A stretch of DNA of 64,000 nt from Cristatella mucedo (taxonomy: Eukaryota; Bryozoa; Phylactolaemata; Cristatellidae): contig WPIO01000066.1 of assembly GCA_009760855.2 (NCBI GenBank), positions 1,450,501 through 1,514,500 on the forward strand, written 5' to 3'. Under the pieces are notes generated by a model. It did no database searches. It saw only the letters and a program-made list of their open reading frames with translations, and had not been told where the DNA came from. How positions within the stretch are numbered: position 1 is the stretch's first letter; every line of letters starts with the position of its first letter. The position numbers and the translations under genes are program-made. This document shows, in pieces, positions 23,585 through 37,224 of this stretch.

Positions 23585-24040
23585 TGTATTGAACGTTTTA
23601 TCCTCGACTCAAAAGGAGAAAGTCTAAATTTAATTTTAAGGAGGTTGCCAAAGACTCGCTTGATACTGTTCATGCAGCCTTGCCGCAGTGTGGATCTGGA
23701 GCAACCAGCTACGACCCAGTTAGACGTGGCGACACAGCGAGGATTCGAGAAGCATGGCACTTCGAGGCTCTGAGATAGAAGTGACCCCGAAGTGACCCAC
23801 AAGTAGATGGGGGGAACTCAGACTGAAGGAGGAGGTTAAATGGATACTCCAAGACAGAATGCCCTTCTGGGACCTGCCGGGAAGATCGAGCCCTCATTTT
23901 TACAATTTCTCAGCTGCTTTTCCTGAGTTCGAAAGTTGTCATAATCCATGGCTATTCGATCTCCACTCTCGAGAGGCCGCAAGCAGAGCTCCTCGATCCG
24001 GCAATGCAGGGCCGGCTGTTCTCAGACAAACAGCAAAGTA
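23585..24040. repeat. Composite repeat module M2, copy 1
   Basis: Matches 37225-37640 in the same orientation: shared aaggaggttgc, ctgcagtgtg-type and tctggagc blocks, and ccctcatttttacaatttct-type sequence. In both copies it follows the CpG-rich minisatellite, so the order M1-minisatellite-M2 is preserved. Confidence 0.7.
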
Positions 24041-24079
24041 TTGTATCTGGGGTCGGCCATCAGCTAACCTGGTGGTTAT

Positions 24080-24235
24080 ATTGCATGTCACCCCTAACCA
24101 TGTTATTCATTTCGTTTGTTTATCAAGCATGATTTAACTCACCATTCAATTGCATTTCCATTTGCAGCAAATGTAAAGCGCCTAGAGAGAGATTAAGTTC
24201 TCTGAGGGCGCTTTATCAAGTGCATCATTATCATT
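24080..24235 (+). mobile_element. L2-like LINE 3' end
   Basis: The 3' region from gcatgtcacccctaaccatg through the hairpin and to tgcatcattatcattt. It is truncated to about 150 bp. Confidence 0.8.
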
Positions 24236-24489
24236 TATTCACTCCCGAAAGCTGCGTTTACTCAGTCCGTCTGTTCAGATCCTTAAAAGGGGTTTACATG
24301 GCCAGCTCGCCGTCATTAGTCCTTCCTGGTAGTTCCACTAGTAAAGTGGTCTTAGGAAAAAGTTCTTTTGTTGGGGAAGAGAGGGGGCCCTCACCAATGC
24401 ACCTGAACTAAATTTAAAACGCCAACGATCGCGTCTGTCGCCATCTGCTTTGCGGTCTTATTCGGTTAAGGTCTGATTCCCATTTACAC

Positions 24490-25325
24490 TAATAATGATA
24501 ATAATAATAATAATAATGCACTTGATAAAGCCCTTACGGATAGCTCAATCTCCTCCTGGGCGCTTTACATTTGCTCCAAAGGAAAATGCGATTGAACGGT
24601 GAGTAATATCATGCCTGATAAGCAACTTGAATAACATGGTTAGGGGTGACATGCACAGGGTCTGCATACAAGTGTGGTTAGTGGCAGCATGCACAGTGTC
24701 TGCATGCTTAAACACATGAAGGACGAATCACAGAGAGCCACAAAATGCAGTCCTAAATAGGTATATTTCAAAGTTCTTTTTAAATGTGGGCAAGTAAGGG
24801 GATGATCTGATGCAAGTCGGGAGTGAGTTCCGAGCTTTGGGAGCATGCGAACTAAGCACACGGTCTCCAAAGGATTTGAGGTTTGTACGAGATATTGGTA
24901 AACTGTTTGATTCCGAAAAGCAGGTGGTACGATGCTGGGCCTGGTAGGAGCCTAGATGTGAGAGGCTGGAGCCAAAGAACTAAGTGACCTAAATGTGAGC
25001 TACAAAACCTTGAAGTCGATCCGTTGTTTGACTGGTAGCCAATGCAGAGCGGCGGCCAGAAGTGGTGTGATATGGCAACTGCTATGCTCACGACAGACCA
25101 GCCTAACTGCAGACTTTTTCACCAGCTGTAAGCTCCATATTGCACCGGCCGGTAAGCCAGCAAGCTGAGTTACAGGAGTCACGACTGAATGTTCCAAATG
25201 CATGGGCCAACTTGGACGTAGTATCCTTATCTAAAGAAGCCCGGATTTTAGCATAGTTATGTACCTGAAAGTAGGCAGACTTGATTATGGAGTCGATTTG
25301 GTCTTCTAATTTTGAAAGCTCCATT
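24490..25325 (-). mobile_element. L2-like LINE C-terminal copy
   Basis: Minus-strand segment with DKDTTSKLAHAFGTF, ITPLLAAALHWLPVKQRIDF and the tail, split over several frames, then the 3' region and AAT run at 24490-24517. It is a decayed copy. Confidence 0.78.
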
Positions 25326-25439
25326 CACAAGACTGCTTCTACAGCTAGCCATCATGTCCATTCCCGTATAACATTAGGAGCTGTCGTCCAAAGTGGCTTG
25401 CAAACTAGTTCCTGAGTTCTCTCTCGGCTTGATTATTGC

Positions 25440-25805
25440 AATTCCCTTTAGGCTGGGCTACCGCAGAAAACCACTAGGCCAATGCTGCTTGCTCTGACTA
25501 TGGCTGCAAGGCTACTTTTCAAGTCCCAGAGATTTGACTACGAGTCTCCTTTGCCTAAAGAGAGAGGATGGCTGCCGGTTGACCAACAGATGCAGAGCAA
25601 AGTACTTATGCTGACCCACGAGGCTCGCCACGGCTTGGTTCATCCATACCTAGATGAACTGCTGCATCAATTTCAGCCTGTTCGCGCCCTCAGGTTCTGT
25701 GTGGACAATAAATTAGCTGTGCCATTCCTCCACTTAGAGACCGCTGGTGACAGAAGCTTTAGCACTGCCGGTCCTAGACTGTGGAACTCGCTTCCACGAT
25801 TCTAA
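25440..25805 (+). mobile_element. LINE family B C-terminal copy
   Basis: The frame reads MLLALTMAARLLFKSQRFDY, then ERGWLPVDQQMQSKVLMLTH, LDELLHQFQPVRALRFCVDN and FSTAGPRLWNSLPRF. It lacks the 3' region of other copies and is followed by unrelated sequence from 25806 to 26410 with no recognised gene. Confidence 0.78.
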
Positions 25806-26414
25806 CAGAACTATTGTCCTGCTGCAGACTGTGTCTCATCCTTTATCATATCATCAGGTCCTGGAGACTGAGAGCACCACCCCAATGGCCGAGGATGCAG
25901 GGGTCACGCCCTCGTCCTTGGCCCACGAGCAGCAGCTTGCATGCCAGTGGCTAGCTGTGCTGCTGCCGAGTGTGGCAGAAACTTGGTCAATGTGCCAAGG
26001 ACACTCCATTTCCCTCTATCCTATCGGAGGGAGCAGTGGGCTACTCTGCTGTGGTTGTACTGTACATTTGGGTTGGAGAGCTAGAACCTGGTTGGTGCCG
26101 GCTGCCTACATGAGTGGGGCAGTTAGGCTCGGCCGAGATCGATCAAGCAGCTATGGGGCAGAGAGTGCTCCGTGTGTGCAGTGGCCAGCAATGGAGACTT
26201 GTCGAATGAATGTAAAATTGCTGGAGGATCTTTGCCGGCAGTTGCAGGCGTTCGTACGGCCAGCCCAACGGGTGCCATGTTTTCCTATAGTGCACATCAA
26301 TCAGATGCTAGAACGTTCTTAGCCCTGCACTAGCGATCTAGGAAAAGCCCCAATGGTGTACCAAAATAGCCGCAGCTGCTAATATCCCATGAATGAATAA
26401 ACAATAAATGCTAA

Positions 26415-26640
26415 GTGATTCTGCAGCCTCTTTTGTACAGCGACAGATGAGCCTGTACGACTATCATCACTACTTGCAGCAGCAATAAAGGATCGCCCAC
26501 AGCAGGATTCGAACCCACGACTTTGGGGCCGAGGTCATGTATGGAGTCTTTACCTAGAGTGCCATAGCACATCTTACCTTACCTTAGCGAACCTCACCTT
26601 ACCTAGAATGCCACAGTGGCTCACCGAATGTCCAGACTTG
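26415..26640 (-). mobile_element. tRNA-derived SINE copy
   Basis: The minus strand shows the B box ggttcgaatcc-type (gtgggttcgaatcctgctgt) and the body ending in ctcttttgtacagcgac-like sequence. The head contains an extra short repeat of ccttacctt/aggtaagg. Confidence 0.75.
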
Positions 26641-26744
26641 CCCTTCCTTCAGCTGTATGCACTACAGCTTAGCACAATGCATTAGGGTTCTAGTAAAGGC
26701 ACTCATTTTGCAGCAATGAATGACTCACCCTAATAAAAAAATAA

Positions 26745-26968
26745 ATAAATCCTAGCTGATTAAGCAGCCGCATTTTATATAGCGATTTATGAACCTTTAC
26801 GGCTATCACCACCAGTTGCAGTGGCAATAAAAAAATAGCCCACCCCAGGAATCGAACCCACGACCTCGCGACATCGGTCGTGACCTCGGTCCCGAGCTTT
26901 CACAACCTCGGTCCCGAGGTCGTGAAGCAACCGCCTTACCTAGTGTGCCACCACGGTTCACCCTGGGC
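26745..26968 (-). mobile_element. tRNA-derived SINE copy with internal duplication
   Basis: Same family as the previous copy, about 100 bp away. The segment between head and B box is repeated (cctcggtcccgag occurs twice at 26884-26928), lengthening the tRNA-like region. Confidence 0.75.
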
Positions 26969-27499
26969 ATTAGCTGCTATTATGGCTTTGTTCTGGAGCT
27001 GCAACCCCATGCTGTGCATACTGTATATTTGCTTGCATTGTTTGATTGCAGGTTGTACAACACTTTAAGGTGTCATGCGTTGCAAGACCAGGTCCGATAA
27101 TGGTTGCATCAGTTGAGAAGAGCAGCTGCATTATATAACTCTAAAATGGGAACAGGTTGTTCTAAAGTTGGAGGACACACTTGCAAGTTAGTAGTAGCGA
27201 TTTGCATTCCTCTAATTTGCATGATAAATACTAATCATCCTCTCAGTAGGAAATCAGAATGGTCAATTAGCAGAGGCTATTCCACGACCATTCTCACCTT
27301 CCTCCAGCCATAAGCCACGGTGCTAAACAGTAAATAAATGGCCATGCTTACCACCTAATCCAATTGGGACAGCTACTACAGATAGGCACTCAGAGTGGTG
27401 TCAAAGTTTAGGTCATCTACCGTGAATCTGCTGCAGCGACGGATAAACTAAATACTGGCCTTGTCGACATTTGATTTGACGTTGGCAACTTTCCTTAAA

Positions 27500-27785
27500 G
27501 AAGCGACTATAAAACTTGAGGCTGACCCACAAGGCCCATCACGGCTTGGCTCCTCCATACCTCGCTGAACTGCTGCACCAGTTTCAGCCTTCCTGTACCC
27601 TGTGGTCCTGTATGGACTGTAAGTGCTATTCCTCAGCCCAAAGCTTTGGCTTTGCAAGACCTCGACTGTGGAATTCACTACCACGATTTATAAGTAACAA
27701 CAACTATGCTCTTGCTGCTGACTATGGCTCATCCTTTAAAGCAGTCCTGAGCTGCTACTTCCATATTACTCAATAACTCAACTGC
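27500..27785 (+). mobile_element. LINE family B C-terminal copy
   Basis: The frame RLTHKAHHGLAPPYLAELLH continues to ARPRLWNSLPRFISNNNYA. It is truncated at both ends. Confidence 0.75.
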
Positions 27786-27789
27786 TCTC

Positions 27790-28490
27790 CTGACTCTCCA
27801 TCGACTACTCTCCTGAATTTATATTATGTCGGAGAACAAGGCTCCTCGTGAGTAGTGATATTAATTTGAATTACATTTGACGAGCCTGAGATGAAAATGT
27901 CATGCAATCCTATCAATCAGTCACTGCAAGGGTTTTATTCGCCTGTACACAACATGCTTCACTGCAGTGCAAATGAACTCAAAAATCGATCGTAAGATCC
28001 GTCGTTGTCACTGGCTGAAGAGCATCAGCAAAGCTAGCAACGCTTGAAACTGTCACTTTTTATTTGTAGTAAGAAGAACGCAATAAGAATGCACGCAAAG
28101 ATTAAAAGAATTATTAGCAAACGCTTATCTATGATTGAAGACAGCGAAACAATATCAAAACTTTTTTCTACCATTAGAGACATTTAAACTCGATCTATTA
28201 GAGACATCCAAGACAAATTAAGTACTGATCAACACCGAAAAAAGAACTATTTCTTAGGTTAAAAGAAAATCTGCTGCAAAGTAGAAATGACAATTTGAGG
28301 AGACGATACATTCGTCAGGCTGATCGCATTTCGGCATTCGCCTGGTCCACAAGTAGTCGGCCAAAGCAGATAGAGCAGGGGTCCTCTCCATTTCGATCGT
28401 TGAATGCTCACAACTGCTCGACTGATGACCTTTGACTTTCACTGGCGATGCTGTAGCTTTGTCGTTCCTTTGCCATCAGCTTTGGCCGAG
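27790..28490. repeat. Composite repeat module M3, partial copy beside a PTB pseudogene
   Basis: Matches 38320-38970 and 42460-43200 (for example the gtaagaagaacgcaataagaatgc-type block near 28070). The last part (tcgatcgttgaatgctcac, about 28395) also matches 43685, just beyond the end of the intact PTB gene. The copy therefore documents a duplication that included the gene. Confidence 0.7.
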
Positions 28491-28773
28491 CAACCTGGCA
28501 GAGTATAAAGAGCAGTAGCACATTAGTAGTACATTACCGGTCACAGAAACTGCTTCCAAAATTACCGATAGCCCATTAGGTCAACATGCAAGGCAAAATA
28601 TTAGGTGCACCAGAAACTGGTATGTACATACTGGTGCACATGTATGGATGCTGAATGTAGTTGAACCCCTGCCAATATATACATAGATGCGTCACTCCTA
28701 AGTGAGTTGGTATGTGAAGAATAGAATAAGCTGATGCTCTAGCTGAAACCATGCAGGGCAGCATGTAGCAGTG

Positions 28774-29655
<882 letters not shown>

Positions 29656-29857
29656 CATCAACACGGCAGGTGAGACCTAGTCGGGCAAGATGGTAACTCT
29701 CGTACCGAAGGTTTGTCAGAGATTGGTCGCAGGAAATTGTGAGTCGCTGCATCGCAGACTTGAGCACAGTAAAACAAAACTACTAGTGCACCTATTAATC
29801 ACAGCGTTTAGTGAGTCCCTATGACTCGACCTTTATGCAGAATAGCAGTAGTGAACG

Positions 29858-30672
29858 ATACTGCAGCAGGCACAGCAGGAGAGGCAGGGGCAGCAGGAGC
29901 AGAGCAGGAGCAGCAGGAGCAGGAGCAGGAGCAGCAGGAGCAGGAGCAGCAGGAGAGGCAGGAGCAGCAGGAGAAGCAGGAGAGGCAGGAGCAGCAGGAG
30001 AAGCAGGAGAGGCAGGAGCAGCAGGAGAAGCAGGAGAGGCAGGAGCAGCAGGAGCAGAGCAGGAGCAGCAACTGGAGCAGGAGCAGCAGGAGCAGCAGGA
30101 GCAGCAGGAGAGGCAGGAGCAGCAGGAGAGGCAGGAGCAGCAGGAGAAGCAGGAGAGGCAGGAGCAGCAGGAGAAGCAGGAGAGGCAGGGGCAGCAGGAG
30201 CAGAGCAGGAGCAGCAACTGGAGCAGGAGCAGCAGGAGCAGCAGGAGAGGCAGGAGCAGCAGGAGAAGCAGGAGAGGCAGGAGCAGCAGGAGTAGCAGGA
30301 GCAGGAGAAGAAGGAGAGGCAGGGGCAGCAGGAGCAGAGCAGGAGCAGCAACTGGAGCAGGAGCAGCAGGAGAGGCAGGAGCAGCAGGAGAGGCAGGAGC
30401 AGCAGGAGAGGCATGAGCAGCAGGAGAGGCATGAGCAGCAGGAGAGGCAGGAGCAGCAGGAGAGGCAGGAGCAGCAGGAGCAGGAGCACCAGGAGAAGAA
30501 GGAGAGGCAGCAGCAGCAGGAGCAGAGCAGGAGCAGCAACTGAAGCAGGAGCAGCAGGAGAGGCAGGAGCAGCAGGAGAGGCAGGAGCAGCAGGAGAGGC
30601 AGGAGCAGCAGGAGAGGCAGGAGCAGCAGGAGAGGCAGGAGCAGCAATTGGAGCAGAAGCAGCAGGAGCAGC
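29858..30672. repeat. GAGCAGCAG-type minisatellite, about 815 bp
   Basis: Units of about 18 bp (ggagcagcaggagaggca) with variants. Open frames of 200-290 codons occur in most frames on both strands because no unit contains a stop codon, so none is evidence of a gene. It lies just upstream of the PTB pseudogene start. Confidence 0.95.
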
Positions 30673-30714
30673 ATTGCAAAACAGTAGATGTCAGTCTGCT
30701 AGTGCACTAAACCA

Positions 30715-30918
30715 CAAATACCATGCCTGTGTGTGTTAAGCAGGAGGGTTGTGTATAGAACACTCAGAGCCTAAGTGGCATACTCTTGCCAACATACTAG
30801 GTATCAGGCAACAAGAAAAAAGTAAGAATCAAGCTGAATCAAGAGAGCAGTTGTGGTAGCGAGTAGCATGGCATTTGGAGTTCGGGCGACTGAAAGGATG
30901 GGCCATAGTCTGCAATGG
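30715..30918 (-). mobile_element. LINE family B 3' fragment
   Basis: Minus-strand 3' region (gttaagcaggagggttgtgtat, agagagcagttgtggtagcgag), diverged. It is followed at once by an L2-like copy on the + strand. Confidence 0.6.
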
Positions 30919-30924
30919 CCACAT

Positions 30925-31715
30925 CAGCTCCACAATCAAGTCTGCCTACTTTCAGCTACATAACCTTGCTAAATTTCGGGGCGTTTAGATAAAGATACCA
31001 CGTCCAAGTTGGTCCATGCATTTGTGACATCCCGTCTTGACTTCTATAATCCACTGCTTGCTGGCCTACCGACATGTGCAAGCAGGCGATTACAGCTGGT
31101 GCAAAACTCAGTAGCTAGATTTGTCTGTCGTGAGCATTGCAGTTGCCACATCACACCACTTCTCGCCGATCTGCACTGGCTACCAGTCCAACAACAGATC
31201 GTCTTCAACGTTTTGTCGCTCACTGTTATGTCACTTCATTCTTTGGCTCCAGCCTATCTCTCAGATCTGCTCCCCCACCAGGCCAAGCATCGTACCACCC
31301 GCTTTTCGGAATCCAACAGTTTGCTAATACATCGTACTCACCTCAAATCTTTTGGAGACCGTGCATTTAGTTCGTATGCTCCCAAAGCCTGGAACTCACT
31401 CCTGACTTGCATCAGAACATCCCCTGACTTTACCACATTTAAAATGAGCTTAAAAACGCACCTATTTAGGACAGCATTTACTGGGTCCCTGTGATTCGTC
31501 CTTCATGTGCTTATGCAAGCTGACACTGTGCATGCTGCCACTAACCACACTTGCATTCTCACCCTGTGCAAGTCACCCCTAACCAAGTTATTCATGTTGT
31601 TTATCAAGCATGATATCACTCACCATTCAATCACATTTCTCTTTGGAGCAAATGTAAAGCACCCAGAAATAGATTGAGTTCTCCGAAAGGCCTTATCAAG
31701 TGCATTATAATTATG
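30925..31715 (+). mobile_element. L2-like LINE C-terminal copy, well preserved
   Basis: An open frame of about 161 codons from 31009 to a stop at 31494 reads VHAFVTSRLDFYNPLLAGLP, ITPLLADLHWLPVQQQIVFN and GDRAFSSYAPKAWNSLLTCI. The 3' region, hairpin and a short att tail follow to 31715. Confidence 0.85.
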
Positions 31716-32074
31716 ATTCTTATTAATGGGAGAGAGAATAAATAATGGACTAATAATATTTGTGGAAGTGAGCTAAGCACCCTAGGACCTGCACAGTAGA
31801 CGTTTTTGGGTCCAATAGTCTTCAAGCAGAGGAATAGAACAAGCTAATGCAATGTCCATAGAGGAGGCAGACAGTGGTGAAGGAGGGATGGTAGAAAGTA
31901 TTAAAAATTGGTTATCTGGGTGTCCTGCTCCCACATAACTATCTATTAGTTGACCACATCAGCTCCACGCTCAGGTCACATCAAATATAGTATTATTGTC
32001 ATTACTATTATTATTATTATTTTAATTATTCTTGTAGTTGTTACAGTAGCAGGATTAAAATTAAGAAAGCTGAG

Positions 32075-32986
32075 CTACACAAGGAGCTGGTTTAGCCTAC
32101 CTGCACTGGTGACTGCAACCTTGGCAGCATCTTTCTCCTCCTCCTCCTCCTCCTTGTTATGCTTCTCTGACACCTTTGATGCCACCTTTCCGAGGGCATG
32201 CTGTGAACTGAACTGAGCATAGTGCAGCTGACGGCCCAGCTTGAGGGCTATTGGCCGCTGCATCAGATGCTTCAGCAGGGGCTTCCGCAGCAGCAGCACT
32301 CTATCCTTGCGAGTGAGAACATCATAAGGTGATACATCTACGATGTCGTCCGTTTCGGAGAAGTTGCTCGGACTTAGTGGTAGCGGCTCCCGCTGGAGTC
32401 CAGCCTTGGACAAGTCTTGCATTGTGGTGAATTTCTGGAGGTGAGGAATGTTGGGTCTCCTCAGCAACCTGGGTGCGGATGTAGCAGCTGCAGCAGCAGC
32501 AGCAACCGCCGAAGGAGCTGTAGCCGTGCTGCCCTCTCCAGCGCGAGTCTCGAGCTGCTGCTGTGGCCGCCACAAATGAGTAGTCGGCTCGTGCGACGAC
32601 ACGTGCTGCGCCGGCTGCACGCACCGTGCCGAATCGACTTCTTCTGCTTCCGGACGAGGAGGATGAGCTCCATCGACCGGAAGCTGTTCTTCATCGGTGC
32701 TTGGCAGATCGCTGCTGAGTGTTTCGCACTCACAATTCAGAAGTTGCTGCTCGTCTTTTGCAATCAGCAGGTAGCCCCTGCACACAGGAGCTCTACTGTC
32801 GTCCAGCAGTTCCACAGATAATGCACTGCTGCTGCTGCTGCAGCTGCTGCTGCTGGTCGACGTCGGACCTTCCCTGCCGTAGCCTCCACTGGCTGCACCC
32901 ACTGCGGCCACTGCTGGGCCGCCGCTCGGTGTCGGCTGCATCTGTGTCTGAGCATGTTTGGACAGAGTGCTGCTCCTGCTCCCCAT
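32075..32986 (-). CDS. Membrane-anchored adaptor paralogue with a reduced PTB domain
   Basis: A 303-codon frame starts with MGSRSS, an N-myristoylation-type signal (Gly2, Ser6), in the same context (gtcatgggg) as the intact relative at 44 kb. Residues 55-76 (ALSVELLDDSRAPVCRGYLL) match the first PTB strands. After that the core strands and the C-terminal helix are absent and are replaced by Ser-, Ala- and Glu-rich sequence. Residues 236-265 (LLKHLMQRPIALKLGRQLHY and following) match the tail of the 29-kb pseudogene, and an acidic run EEEEEE follows. A possible donor (gcaggtaggc near 32099) would splice out the last residues. It may be a functional adaptor without peptide binding, or a decaying copy. 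Confidence 0.55.
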   Translation of the reverse strand: MGSRSSTLSKHAQTQMQPTPSGGPAVAAVGAASGGYGREGPTSTSSSSCSSSSSALSVELLDDSRAPVCRGYLLIAKDEQQLLNCECETLSSDLPSTDEEQLPVDGAHPPRPEAEEVDSARCVQPAQHVSSHEPTTHLWRPQQQLETRAGEGSTATAPSAVAAAAAAATSAPRLLRRPNIPHLQKFTTMQDLSKAGLQREPLPLSPSNFSETDDIVDVSPYDVLTRKDRVLLLRKPLLKHLMQRPIALKLGRQLHYAQFSSQHALGKVASKVSEKHNKEEEEEEKDAAKVAVTSAGRLNQLLV

Positions 32987-32989
32987 GAC

Positions 32990-33095
32990 CTCTGAAAAGA
33001 GCTATGGCAGCACGGTCACGTGAGGCCCTGATCATCGAGATCCAAACTCTTGGAAAGAAGGCCAGTCGGAGACCGGGCCCAGCAAATGATTAGAC
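32990..33095 (-). promoter_or_regulatory. Conserved 5' flank with E-box of PTB gene copy 2
   Basis: About 110 bp upstream of the start are alignable with the flanks of the other two copies. The palindrome tcacgtga (33016-33023), an E-box, lies 30 bp before the ATG. Function is inferred from conservation only. Confidence 0.4.
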
Positions 33096-33171
33096 GATAA
33101 GGAAACGTGTCCATTATGCTAACTTACACTGTAACCTACACGTACACTGAGTTACTTGACTTAAGCTAATA

Positions 33172-33276
33172 ATAATAACACATTTAATAAAGTGCCCTCA
33201 GAGAACTCAATCTCTCTCTAGGTGCTTTACATTTGCTGCAAAGGGAAATGCAATATTAAATGGTGAGTAATATCAT
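33172..33276 (-). mobile_element. L2-like LINE tail
   Basis: A hairpin-containing tail of about 100 bp with short AAT run, ending in tggtgagtaatatcatgc. It abuts a family B LINE copy. Confidence 0.75.
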
Positions 33277-33735
33277 GCAAGCTGACCCACAAGGCCAGCC
33301 ACTGCTTGGCACTTCCATACCTAGTGGAACTGCTGCACCAGTTTCAGTCTCCTCGCCTCATCAGGTCCTGTGCGGACAATAAATTAAGCTGCTTCGTTTC
33401 TCCGTTTAAAGATGTTTGGAAACACAAGCTTGTAACTCTGCAGGTCTTAGACTGTGGAACTCACTTCCACGATTCTTATTCAACGACAACTACTCTCTCC
33501 TGCTGCTGCCTCAGGCAAGTCCTCACCAGCCGTCCTGAGCTGCTACTGCCAGGCTACTCGCTACCTCAACTCCTTTCCTTACTTTGTCATACTTCCCTCT
33601 TTCTACTTCGTTACATGGTCTGTTGGCTACAGACTGCATACCGAAAGCTGCGTAGGCTATGCGAGGACCATATACAACTCTCCTGCCTAATAGGTACATA
33701 CCACTTTGTGGTTACCAGCCGAGATACATGCATTC
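33277..33735 (+). mobile_element. LINE family B C-terminal copy
   Basis: Frames with ALPYLVELLHQFQSPRLIRS and the tail, shifted several times, then the 3' region (tctgttggctacagactgca...). It is decayed. Confidence 0.7.
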
Positions 33736-33739
33736 AAGT

Positions 33740-35400
<1,661 letters not shown>

Positions 35401-35539
35401 GCTTAGAAGGCTCAGGTCTGCTATGTCTGCTATTGATATTACTTGCTACAACATTTATGAAAGGATAACAGCTTCTCACCTCCACATCACTCGGAGGCTA
35501 TGCACTACAGCTGCTCACTAGAGTGGCTCAGCACCTACA

Positions 35540-35755
35540 CACTACCTGCTACTCACTACCTCGACTGCTCTCCTGACTCTGCTATGCTTCCCAGTTTCTC
35601 TTTGTTGCGTGAGACGAAGTCTGTTGGCTACCGAATGCATACCGAAAGCCGCTTAGGCCGTGAGTGTGCTACACAAAACTCTCCTGCGTAACACCCACAT
35701 GGTCTTCATGACTTTGTGGAGTTACAGATGGAGATACATTACATTACTAATCTAC
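35540..35755 (+). mobile_element. LINE family B 3' end
   Basis: The complete 3' region: tctgttggctaccgaatgc, then cacccacatggtcttcatga, and the attacattac terminus at about 35738-35750. It gives the clearest view of this family's 3' end. Confidence 0.75.
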
Positions 35756-36835
35756 ATCAGCTCTCTGCGCCTACACACTACTGCAGCTCCACGACTACCC
35801 ATTACAGCCGCTCTGCACCAACACACTGCAGCAGCTCTGAGCCGATGCACTACAGCTGCACCAAGCCAGGCACTACAGCCACTCCGCACCTATTCGCTAC
35901 CACTGCTCCGCACCTAGACACTTCTGCCGAACCAAGCTTAGGTACTTCAACCGCTCCGCGCTATGCCCTACAATCTCTCCGGGCCACCTACTGCAGCCGC
36001 TCTGCGTCTATGCACTACAGCCTCTCGAAGCCTAGGCACTACAGTCACTCTGCACCAGCGAAATTGAGCAGCTGCAGCTGCTCGGCACTGCAGCTGCTCG
36101 GCACAGCAGCTGCTCGGCACCGATGCATAGCAGCCACGCCAGCAGAGCCTACGAACTACAGCCGATCGGCTCTTAAGCACTTAAGCCACTCAGCAGCTAG
36201 GCACTACAGAGCCTCGGCGCCCACTCACTAGCACTGCTCCGTACCTACTCACTACTGTCACTAAGCACCTAGGCACTACCACTGCTCTGCCTAAAGGCAC
36301 TACAGCCACCCGGCACCAACACACTACAGCTGTTGCACGGCTAGGCACTGCAGCCGCTCCGGGCCTACTCGCTACAGCCGCACCACACTTACAGACTACA
36401 GCCGCTCGACACGTAGGCACTGCAGCCGCTAAGTGCCTAGTCACTCCAGCAGCTCAGCACCTGCACACTACAGCCACTCAGTACCTACGCACTACCACTG
36501 CCCTGCACCTAGGCACTACAGCCACTCTGAGTCTACCCACAATCACTGCTCCCCACCTACACACTACAGCCAGCCTGCACCTAAGCACACTGAGCCACTC
36601 TGAAATTATGCACTACAGCCGCTCTGGGCCTACACACTACAGCTGCTCCAAGCATATGCACTACAGCCACTCCCAGCCTCTGCACTACCTCCAACCAGCA
36701 CTTACTCGCCATTGCTGCTCTGCCTGTAGGCCCTACTGCAGCTCCTCACCTAGGCACAACGACTGCTGAGCACATACACGCTTCAGGCACTCTGTGCCTA
36801 TGAATTGCAGCCCCACGGCATCTCCACCATAGAAA
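35756..36835. repeat. Degenerate minisatellite array 2 (23-24 bp units)
   Basis: About 45 units on the pattern cacctaggcactacagccactctg. Unit lengths alternate between 23 and 24 bp, so no reading frame is kept. It is the AT-richer, older-looking relative of the CpG-rich arrays. The stretch 36836-37224 after it has no recognised feature. Confidence 0.85.
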
Positions 36836-37224
36836 GCTCACGAGAATTCGAGCCCTACATTCGGAGAGTGCGAACAAGCTAGCCAGAGAAGACGAACCAC
36901 TTGCAGGCGTCTTCCATAACAACCTACTAACCCTATGAATCCTATAGCCTCAGAAAAGGGAGTGCTAACTCATCAGGAACCAGTCAGTAGCTAAACGCCT
37001 CTTTGAAAGCTCAGCTGTTTTAACACCGAAGCATAGTTTGCCGATCGATCCGGAAAATGTTCTTGCACTTTGTCAAAGCAGCACCTTTGATAAAAGTGCC
37101 TGTCTAAAAACTTTCACTGAAATTCTTCTAGAACTACAATGCACATACTTTCCGTAGGAAAGCTTACTCTGCGTTTGCTGAATTTATTGACTATAGTCAT
37201 GAGCGTTGCTTTAATTACTTGAAA

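Noticed and set aside
25747-26322. Open frame of 191 codons on the + strand
   Set aside because: Its start is a shifted frame of a LINE tail and the rest shows no domain. It was not supported as a gene.
29808-30740. Long open frames (200-290 codons) rich in Glu/Gln/Arg or Leu/Pro/Ser/Cys
   Set aside because: They come from a stop-free minisatellite and appear in most frames on both strands.
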